This document shows, piece after piece, positions 58,233-64,000 of a stretch of 64,000 nucleotides of DNA (positions are counted from its first letter, which is position 1; each line of letters begins with the position of its first letter). The position numbers were made by a program, and so were the translations under genes. The notes under the pieces were generated by a model that had not been told where the DNA came from, searched no databases, and was given only the letters and a program-made list of their open reading frames with translations. Source of the DNA: JBAVVD01 sp049697115. GTDB taxonomy: Bacteria > Acidobacteriota > Aminicenantia > Aminicenantales > UBA4085. The stretch spans positions 1 to 64,000 of the forward strand of contig JBAVVD010000009.1 of assembly GCA_049697115.1 (NCBI GenBank). The letters are read 5' to 3'.

Positions 58233-60776
58233 TCAGACCGCGTCATGTAAGGAGAAATTCTCTATTTCGTCGAACTGAAGGTAGCGGTAGATTTCCGCGG
58301 CTTGAGGAATGATTTTTTCATTCATTATTTTGAAGTAGTCATCCGGCTTGGGAAGCTTTCCCTGAAGTGCGGCAATGGCCGCCAGCTCTGCCGAACCGAG
58401 ATAAACCCGGGCTTTATCTCCCATCCGGTCGTCAAAATTTCGAGTCGAAGTGGAAATGATTGTGGCCCCGGGCCGGACTCTGGCCTGGTTCCCCATGCAA
58501 AGGGAGCATCCAGGGATTTCCGTTCTGGCCCCAACTCCCGCAAAGACCGCATAGATACCTTCCTTTTTGAGCTGAACCGCATCCATGCGTGTCGGCGGCG
58601 TTATCCAGATGCGCGTTTTGAGATAACCGGCTCCTTCGAAGATTTTTCCGGCGGCGCGGAAATGGCCGATGTGGGTCATGCAGGAGCCGATAAAAATCTC
58701 ATCGATCGGATCCCCGGCCACTTCGGAAAGAAGCTTCACCTCGTCCGGGTCATTGGGACAGGCAAGAATTGGCTCCCGAATATCGCCAAGAGAAATCTCC
58801 AGGATGGCGGCGTACTCGGCATTTGCGTCTTTTTCAGTCAGCCCGGGCTTTTTCAGCCAGCGCCGGCAAGCTCGGATTCTTTTTTTCAGGGTTTCGGCAT
58901 CCTGGTAGCCTTCTTTAATCATTTGTTCCATGAGAGCGATGTTGCTCCGCAGAAATCTGGCCACTCTCTCCGCGCTGAGCGCGATGACTCCTCCGGCCGC
59001 CGAGCGCTCGGCTGTCGCATCCGTAAGTTCATAGGCCGCATCGACAGCGAGGTCGGGAAGTCCCTCCATCTCGATCATACGGCCGTTGAAGACATTCTTC
59101 TTTCCTTTCTTGGCCACGGTCAACATCCCCTGTTGGATGGCAAAATAAGGAATGGCATTCACCACATCCCTCAGAGTGATCCCGGGATTCAACCGGCCCT
59201 TGAACTTCACGAGTACAGACTCCGGCATATCCAGAGGCATGAATCCCAAGGCGCCGGCAAAGGCGACGAGTCCTGATCCTGCGGGAAAACTCAGCCCCAT
59301 GGGAAAACGCGTATGCGAATCGCCGGCGGTTCCCATCGTGTCCGGCAGGAGGAGCCGGTTGATCCAGGAATGAATAACGCCGTCGCCCGGCTTGAGAGAT
59401 ATGCCTTTACGTTCAACAATGAACTTCGGAAGGGCTCGGTGCATCCGGACGTCGGCCGGCTTTGGGTAAGCGGCGGTATGGCAGAAAGACTGCATGAACA
59501 GATCAGACTGAAACTCCAGACAGGCAAGCTCTTTCAGTTCATCCGCGGTCATCGGACCTGTCGTATCCTGGGAACCGACGGTCGTCATTTTCGGTTCGCA
59601 GGCTGTTCCGGGCAATATTCCTTCCACACCGCAGGCTTTGCCGACAATTTTCTGGGCCTGTGTGAATCCGCGGCCTTTTTTTGGCGGGGGGCTCTCGATC
59701 TCGGTCAAAAAGTCAATCCTCCTCATTCCCAGGACTTTCCGCGCTTTGTGGCTCAGAGCCCGACCGATGATGAGATTCAAACGACCTCCCGCCCGATATT
59801 CATCTTTGATGGTTGGCGGCTTGAACTCAAACTTAGCGATCTCATCGCCTCTGGCATTCCGAATGGCCTGAGCGTTCACATCTAGGGTGATGATATCTCC
59901 GGTTTTCATCCCGGACACATCGGCCATTATGGGCAGACCGCCGGAATCTTCGGTCGTGTTAAAAAAGATGGGAGCAATCAGCCCGCCGATCACCACCCCT
60001 CCCCTCCTTTTGTTCGGGACGTAGGAAATGTCTTCACCGATGTGCCACATCAAAGAGTTGCAGGCGGATTTACGGGAAGATCCGGTCCCCACCACATCTC
60101 CCACAAAGACCACTTTGTTCCCTTCATCTCGAAACTGGCGGATGGTCTGTATTCCTCCCGGAAATCGGGTCTCCCCCATGGAGAGCGCATGAAGAGGGAT
60201 ATCCGGCCGGCTCCAGGCATTTTTCGCCGGCGATAAATCATCCGTGTTGACCTCGCCGTCCACCTTGAAAACCTTCAATGTCATTCGATCTGGAAGAGAC
60301 GGCCTGGAAAGAAACCATTCTCCCCTTGCCCAGGACTCCAGGACTTCTCTGGCAAAAGAATTGGCCGTAGACATCTGGACAATCGTATCGAATGCGCCGT
60401 AGACAAGGATGATCTGTTTCAAAACCGCAGCCGCCTGTCCGGCCAGATCTTTATCCTCAAGAAAAGAAACCAAAGGCCCGACATTATACCCGCCGAGCAT
60501 CGTCCCAAGGATTCCCACAGCATCTGTCCTGGATACCAGGGCCGAATGGACTTCCCCAGTGGCTACCTGTGTCAACCAGGCGGCCTTCACTTTGGCCGAT
60601 GGATCAACGCCTGGAGCCACTCGGTTTTTGAGGAGATTTAAAAGCATCTCTTCCTTGCCCGAAGGCGGATTTTCCAGAAGCCTGCACACTTCTTGAGTCT
60701 CCTCTGGATTCAGCGGCAGAGGAGGAATTCCGAGCTCCGCTCTTTCCCGTTCATATTTCAAATAGGATTCAAGCAT
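58233..60776 (-). CDS. acnB: Bifunctional aconitate hydratase B / 2-methylisocitrate dehydratase
   Basis: AcnB isomerises citrate to isocitrate and can dehydrate 2-methylisocitrate in propionate breakdown. The N-terminal HEAT-like domain (LLENPPSGKEEMLLNLLKNR) is AcnB-specific. The swivel domain follows with NTDDLSPAKNAWSRPDIPL and GDVVGTGSSRKSACNS. The 4Fe-4S cluster cysteines are in FIGSCMTHIGHF and GCSLCMGNQARV. The 847-residue length is near the E. coli protein (865). I chose ATG 60776, nine bases after AAAGGAG, rather than the GTG adjoining that site. Confidence 0.95.
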   Translation of the reverse strand: MLESYLKYERERAELGIPPLPLNPEETQEVCRLLENPPSGKEEMLLNLLKNRVAPGVDPSAKVKAAWLTQVATGEVHSALVSRTDAVGILGTMLGGYNVGPLVSFLEDKDLAGQAAAVLKQIILVYGAFDTIVQMSTANSFAREVLESWARGEWFLSRPSLPDRMTLKVFKVDGEVNTDDLSPAKNAWSRPDIPLHALSMGETRFPGGIQTIRQFRDEGNKVVFVGDVVGTGSSRKSACNSLMWHIGEDISYVPNKRRGGVVIGGLIAPIFFNTTEDSGGLPIMADVSGMKTGDIITLDVNAQAIRNARGDEIAKFEFKPPTIKDEYRAGGRLNLIIGRALSHKARKVLGMRRIDFLTEIESPPPKKGRGFTQAQKIVGKACGVEGILPGTACEPKMTTVGSQDTTGPMTADELKELACLEFQSDLFMQSFCHTAAYPKPADVRMHRALPKFIVERKGISLKPGDGVIHSWINRLLLPDTMGTAGDSHTRFPMGLSFPAGSGLVAFAGALGFMPLDMPESVLVKFKGRLNPGITLRDVVNAIPYFAIQQGMLTVAKKGKKNVFNGRMIEMEGLPDLAVDAAYELTDATAERSAAGGVIALSAERVARFLRSNIALMEQMIKEGYQDAETLKKRIRACRRWLKKPGLTEKDANAEYAAILEISLGDIREPILACPNDPDEVKLLSEVAGDPIDEIFIGSCMTHIGHFRAAGKIFEGAGYLKTRIWITPPTRMDAVQLKKEGIYAVFAGVGARTEIPGCSLCMGNQARVRPGATIISTSTRNFDDRMGDKARVYLGSAELAAIAALQGKLPKPDDYFKIMNEKIIPQAAEIYRYLQFDEIENFSLHDAV

Positions 60777-60887
60777 AACATACACTCCTTTGGCTATGTT
60801 CGGACACCGGCTTCAAAATAGCATAAACCTCCGCTTCCGTCATCTTCGCGGATATCGAATTTAATGCCATCGGGATCATCTGAGAAT

Positions 60888-61814
60888 TCAGACAGAGGAG
60901 TCAAAGAAAACGCGATTGGGACAGCCCTTAATAATGCGGTGTCCCTCTTGACTCACCCAGATGTCAACCTCTCGCCCCCGGAGTATGGTGTCCAGTGTCT
61001 CCTGTGTCAAATCGCCGATAAACTCCGTCACCGGGACGTAATTGCAGATCATGACCCGTAAATCTGTGCAGACGTAGATTTTCTTGATGCTGCCGCAGAT
61101 GCTGTATTTGAATCCGGACAAATGATCGGGCGGCCAGCACAGGATTTCCGGAATCAGAATCTCCCCGGACGTGACCTTCTCCAGTTCAGCCAGAGATTGA
61201 TGAATTTTTTCCCTGGCCAGAAACCCATTTGAGCCGTGGGCCCGTCCGGCGTCAATAAGGGGCTTGATTTGAAATTTATACACGCCCAAATCTCTGGCTT
61301 TTTGATAGCAGGCGATCAATTCGTTTTGATTGTATCGGGTCAGCGTGAAACGCAAAATGACCTTAAATCCATTGTGGACAGCCGCCTTGACACCCCTGAG
61401 AATCTTCTCTGGAGAAAACGTCTCATCTCTCATTTTTCCGTAGACGGCCTTATCGAGGCCATCGAACGATATCTTGACCACTTCCATTCCGGCCTTTTTT
61501 AAAGAGCGAAGCAGAGGGAGTGTGATCAGGCTTCCATTGGTGTTAATGCCCGAGCGGATGCCCAGACGGCGGCAGGCCCGCGCAATTTCGGCCACGGCCT
61601 TAGGGTAAAGCAGCGGTTCCCCGCCTGTCATGCGGACTTCTTTGATTTCGAAAACAGAACTTTCTTTATCCTCGGCCCACTCCCTGAGCCTCTGAATAAA
61701 GAAGCGTCCGTCGATCAATGCTCCGGATTCCACATCATCATCATTGACACAGTAGAAACAGCGCTGATTGCATCGGTCAGTCAATTTAACTTCGATGGAA
61801 ATATTGGTTTTCAT
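60888..61814 (-). CDS. Radical SAM protein with SPASM-like C-terminal cysteines
   Basis: The cluster cysteines C15, C19 and C22 lie in TDRCNQRCFYC, and MTGGEPLLYP and GINTNGSLI are the usual SAM-binding motifs. The C-terminal region has additional cysteines (C in YSICGSIKKIYVCTDLRVMI, ICNYVP, and KGCPNR) as in SPASM or twitch domains. These often bind extra clusters in peptide-modifying or enzyme-maturing members. The substrate is unknown, and no convincing precursor peptide was found beside it. It lies 112 bases upstream of acnB on the same strand. Confidence 0.85.
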   Translation of the reverse strand: MKTNISIEVKLTDRCNQRCFYCVNDDDVESGALIDGRFFIQRLREWAEDKESSVFEIKEVRMTGGEPLLYPKAVAEIARACRRLGIRSGINTNGSLITLPLLRSLKKAGMEVVKISFDGLDKAVYGKMRDETFSPEKILRGVKAAVHNGFKVILRFTLTRYNQNELIACYQKARDLGVYKFQIKPLIDAGRAHGSNGFLAREKIHQSLAELEKVTSGEILIPEILCWPPDHLSGFKYSICGSIKKIYVCTDLRVMICNYVPVTEFIGDLTQETLDTILRGREVDIWVSQEGHRIIKGCPNRVFFDSSV

Positions 61815-61831
61815 AAGCCCTAGGGAAAGTC

Positions 61832-62089
61832 TTGATAGATCATAGAGATTATAATCCCAGCCGGAGGATATTTCAAATCCAAGGAATTTTCTATGAGGTT
61901 GATCCGATGGTCTGCCCTCAATGCGGAGCGACGATGAAAATCGTCGCCTTCCTCACAGACTATGCTGTGGTGGACAGAATCCTCAACCGCCTCAAGCTGA
62001 CCTTTGTCGCGGATAAGCCTCCTCCGCCTTGCATCGTTTATCAGGAACTCTTGATGGCCGCCGAGGCCGGCAGTGAATATTTTTCGTGA
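61832..62089 (+). pseudogene. C-terminal remnant of an IS91-family transposase
   Basis: The frame contains FYEVDPMVCPQCGATMKIVA, FLTDYAVVDRILNRLKL and PPPP, which match the conserved C-terminal zinc-ribbon region of IS91-type (Y2, rolling-circle) transposases. The catalytic Tyr-containing core is missing, and a stop at 61814 closes the frame just upstream. The fragment of about 85 codons is thus the 3' end of a degraded element. It marks the start of the accessory right edge of the window. Confidence 0.75.
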
Positions 62090-62438
62090 TTTTTTCCTTG
62101 CTCGGAAGCAGAGGTCCGGGTGATTTCAGGCTCTCTTTCGCGTCCCTGCGGCTTTTTGTCTCGCCATGAACAATTCCCGACTGTCCTTGACATCTTTTCG
62201 AGCCGCAATTATACTTCCTTGCGATGGTTGGAGGGGTAAATCGGCACAAAGAGACTCTCTAGACCTCCATAGCCGAAAAGAAAACTCTTTTTATCTTTCA
62301 TTCTTATAAAAAAGCTGGTTGTTTCTATGAGAATTCTTCATTTTTTTCTCCACCTCTTTCGTCTCTCTTAAGAGATAATTTTGGCCTACAGTCTTTTCAA
62401 CTCTGGGAGACCAGGAGCATTAGCAACTAATGTCTCTT
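62090..62438. other. Non-coding stretch after the transposase remnant
   Basis: About 350 bases without a supported gene. It contains an orphan promoter on the plus strand (62187-62215), a 12-codon frame after it, and an AT-only hairpin, AAAAGA-AAAC-TCTTTT, followed by T residues near 62280. It may be leftover 3' DNA of the IS91 element. Confidence 0.45.
62187..62215 (+). promoter_or_regulatory. Orphan near-consensus promoter
   Basis: A perfect TTGACA (62187-62192) and TATACT (62210-62215) are separated by exactly 17 bases. No gene of normal size follows on the plus strand; the next gene faces the other way. Confidence 0.5.
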
Positions 62439-63296
62439 TTAGAGCGCAGCACCCTCTCCGCCCGGCTCACCCGTTATTATGTGACGGTATATCGACACGA
62501 GCGCCTCATATGTCTCGAAAAAGTCATCGGCTAATAGCGGCGGCGACCAAAAAATCCCCCACCTGCACTCAGGATGCTTCGCCATGATCCACTTCTCATA
62601 CTGCTCCCTTAGGTATTTTGCGAGAGCTTCTCCCTTGCGGAAATTTTGCTGAATGTACTCGTAAGCGTTTTCATAGCTAGCTGGCGCCCCGCTGCTGTTT
62701 TTTATTATTCTGCGTATGAGTTGTATCGCCCCCTCACGGGCGATTTGAACGTTTATAAAAGCATCCTCACAGAATCCCCTACATTCTATAGCTAACAAAT
62801 GTTGGCTCTTCAACAGACAAGAAAGACCTCTAATCAATAGAGCATCTTCTGTATCTATTCCGTTGTAGAGTCTCCGCTGGAAAGTTTCACCCGATGTTTC
62901 CGCCCTCCTCAAGCTGTAACGAACCTTATTCCCATAAGTCTTTCGAGCGGTTAGGATCGCCAACTGTTCTATTCTGTGAATGATTTTCAAATTAGCGAGC
63001 TCTTTATTTCCAATGTTGAGACGCAATTGTGCACCGTCCGGAGCAAACGCAAGTGTACCGTATCCCTCCGGGACTAAGAGTGCTACTGAAGCAAGAAGCC
63101 TTATTTCCTCAGGATATACCCAAGCAAGTTCAGGCCAATTCTGTTCACCCCAGTTAGGTGGGTGTTGTTTCACCACGGTAAAGACTGCTTCTTCTCCCGG
63201 GACGTAGGCAGCGTCCGCTTCTAATAGCTGATCTTCTAAATACTTCACTACTGGATTATAAATACGAAGGAACACACCCTCGCGTGGATCGGCCAT
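62439..63296 (-). CDS. Hypothetical protein, largely helical, accessory
   Basis: The 285-residue product (ATG 63296, six bases after GGAGGG) has no signal peptide or membrane helix. The N-terminal half is mixed; the C-terminal half is helical with long amphipathic stretches, including CEDAFINVQIAREGAIQLIR, GIFWSPPLLADDFFETYEAL and SIYRHIITGE. The pattern recalls HEPN-like or abortive-infection-type helical domains, but an RxxxxH motif is not obvious, so I give no function. Its position beside a transposase remnant and a SIR2-like gene suggests mobile DNA. The frame could begin 10 codons earlier, at 63326, with less support. Confidence 0.7.
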   Translation of the reverse strand: MADPREGVFLRIYNPVVKYLEDQLLEADAAYVPGEEAVFTVVKQHPPNWGEQNWPELAWVYPEEIRLLASVALLVPEGYGTLAFAPDGAQLRLNIGNKELANLKIIHRIEQLAILTARKTYGNKVRYSLRRAETSGETFQRRLYNGIDTEDALLIRGLSCLLKSQHLLAIECRGFCEDAFINVQIAREGAIQLIRRIIKNSSGAPASYENAYEYIQQNFRKGEALAKYLREQYEKWIMAKHPECRWGIFWSPPLLADDFFETYEALVSIYRHIITGEPGGEGAAL

Positions 63297-63377
63297 CAGA
63301 TGCCCTCCTCTATTTTGGTCTCTCATACGTTTATCTCAGCGAAGCGTTTTTCCGGCTCCGCCGTCGTTTCAAATTCT

Positions 63378-63408
63378 GGAGGCCAGAGCTTTAATATCTC
63401 TGGCTTCC
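63378..63408. other. Hairpin upstream of the hypothetical gene
   Basis: GGAGGCCAGAG (63378-63388) pairs with CTCTGGCTTCC (63398-63408) with one G-T pair and a nine-base loop. No T-run follows on either strand, so it is not a classical terminator. It may be an attachment or regulatory structure. Confidence 0.4.
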
Positions 63409-63420
63409 ACCCGCCTCAAT

Positions 63421-63561
63421 TCATTTCTTTCCATAAAGGCTTGGTTGATCATATACCACTTGTTCAAACTTTTTTGCTTTTTGAAGAGTGACACTTGTCT
63501 TTGTAGAATATTCTATTCCTTTTCCTTCAAGCAATTCCTCAATAGCAAGGAGATTATTTAG
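63421..63561 (-). pseudogene. Remnant of a gene 3' end, possibly DNA-methyltransferase-like
   Basis: On the minus strand, in the same frame as the SIR2-like gene and directly after its TGA, about 45 codons remain open to a TGA at 63423-63421. They contain IEELLEGKGIEYSTK and TLQKAKKFEQVVYDQPSLYG. The endings of some restriction-associated DNA methyltransferases (LLxGK...FKKAK...) look similar. There is no start codon with a ribosome-binding site, so this is probably a leftover, or the original tail of the upstream gene. The family suggestion is weak. Confidence 0.35.
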
Positions 63562-64000
63562 TCATTTCAATACTATGACGTTTTTTAAAAATCCCAAAAT
63601 TTCATTATATTTTAAGCTAATATTAATACCCCATGTATTTTGTATATCGCTTTTTTCGGCCTCTCCAAATCCTAGTGTAGTTCCCCAGACACTCTTTCCT
63701 GTTCCAAAAATTTCTTTTGCCTTTAACCTTCGAAGATTTCTAGGATTATAACCAAAACCAAGAAGACATATTAATTCTGCAGAGTTTAATCTTTTAACAG
63801 CTTCATCAAATTCCTGTGGTGAATCATCCTGCTCTTTCATGACCTTTATTTGTTCACTAATATTTACTACTTCATCTAAATTAATCTGGTCATGATAGCT
63901 TCTTCCGTTTTCTTCTTGCCATGGCAGAGCACCTAATCTACCATGAACGTGAATAATAGGAATCCTCTTAAGCTTTTTTGCACAATCTTGTCTAGGTCTC
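63562..64000 (-). CDS. SIR2-like protein, partial (5' end beyond window)
   Basis: The minus-strand frame is open from the right edge, so the start lies outside; the ATG at 63840 is internal. Visible motifs are IPIIHVHGRLGALPWQ near the edge and AVKRLNSAELICLLGFGYNPRNLRRL further in, with a late TTLGFGEAEKSDIQNTWGI. HVHGxLG followed by LLGFGYxxxNL is a pattern I associate with SIR2-like NAD-binding proteins, several of which act in anti-phage defence. The DNA here is clearly AT-richer than the rest of the window, suggesting recent acquisition. The family call is moderate; the NAD-binding N-terminal part is not visible. Confidence 0.55.
   Translation of the reverse strand, partial: RPRQDCAKKLKRIPIIHVHGRLGALPWQEENGRSYHDQINLDEVVNISEQIKVMKEQDDSPQEFDEAVKRLNSAELICLLGFGYNPRNLRRLKAKEIFGTGKSVWGTTLGFGEAEKSDIQNTWGINISLKYNEILGFLKNVIVLK

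Noticed and set aside
58302..59276. 324-codon open frame on the plus strand
   Set aside because: It is antisense to acnB; its composition is that of a reverse-strand shadow and it has no motifs.
60769..60879. 36-codon frame between the radical SAM gene and acnB, considered as a RiPP precursor
   Set aside because: It lacks a ribosome-binding site, overlaps the acnB start and has no leader-like or core-like pattern, so the radical SAM gene is left without a proposed peptide substrate.
1..64000. tRNA, rRNA and CRISPR arrays
   Set aside because: No regularly spaced short repeats were seen, and no cloverleaf or T-loop sequence was noticed in the intergenic gaps by eye. A dedicated tRNA search was not possible.

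Overview
The window reads as chromosomal DNA of a Gram-negative, probably anaerobic or microaerophilic bacterium. It encodes an outer-membrane barrel with an N-terminal carboxypeptidase-regulatory domain, a BamD-like lipoprotein, ExbD, MreBCD/RodA/PBP2, a K+-independent membrane pyrophosphatase, a B12-dependent acyl-CoA mutase and a heterodisulfide-reductase-like membrane oxidoreductase. Together with the short IF-2 and the gene neighbourhoods this recalls the Acidobacteriota and Candidatus Aminicenantes. That placement is inference: no rRNA gene is present.

Layout. 1-3.65 kb: the 3' part of a membrane glycosyltransferase-like gene, a small membrane protein, and a decaying block made of a frameshifted CPBP protease and a collapsed two-component remnant. 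3.65-12.5 kb: a large membrane protein with a C-terminal discoidin-like domain, dihydrolipoamide dehydrogenase, a TonB-receptor-like protein without a canonical start codon, and an Fe-S oxidoreductase. 12.55-12.8 kb: a long palindromic intergenic element. 12.9-23 kb: threonine aldolase, then a long same-strand run (PASTA protein, rpe, sugar epimerase, BamD-like lipoprotein, outer-membrane protein, subtilase, recN, C_GCAxxG_C_C protein, miaB). 23-32.7 kb: hppA divergent from the information-processing cluster nusA-infB-ylxP-rbfA-nrnA-truB, then two DUF507 genes and a thioesterase. 32.7-42 kb: rfbD, a PKD-type surface protein, an amidotransferase, an ACT-domain regulator, a GT4 glycosyltransferase, cstA, a TIGR04076 protein, a lone exbD, a thioredoxin-like protein and an acyl-CoA dehydrogenase. 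42-50 kb: the rod-shape operon mreB-mreC-mreD-mrdA-rodA plus a TIGR03960 radical SAM protein. 50-61.8 kb: an OPT transporter, def-fmt, an M23 peptidase, the two mutase subunits, an EF-Tu-domain-2-like protein, an SDR, acnB and a radical SAM protein. 61.8-64 kb: an accessory edge with an IS91-type transposase remnant, an orphan protein, a gene-tail remnant and a partial SIR2-like gene in AT-richer DNA.

How the genes work together. Cell-envelope building (Mre/Rod, BamD, PASTA, M23, glycosyltransferases, rfbD) and organic-acid or acyl-CoA metabolism dominate. The latter includes the mutase, AcnB, acyl-CoA dehydrogenase, the HdrD-like oxidoreductase and pyrophosphate-driven proton pumping. Many genes have sigma70-like promoters with 17-bp spacers, and several of these decide the start codon (nusA, the ACT gene, the PASTA gene).

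Most notable: (1) a family of long palindromic intergenic elements at 12.55, 36.05 and 42.14 kb; (2) active-site residues in the mutase (Phe80, Gln198) that indicate isobutyryl-CoA mutase rather than methylmalonyl-CoA mutase; (3) a likely defence or accessory island starting at the right edge; (4) a kinase-tail/LytTR deletion fusion next to a frameshifted protease; (5) an outer-membrane receptor whose signal peptide has no AUG, GUG or UUG start. No tRNA, rRNA or CRISPR array was seen. I found no complete new system; the right-hand edge is where one could continue beyond the window.
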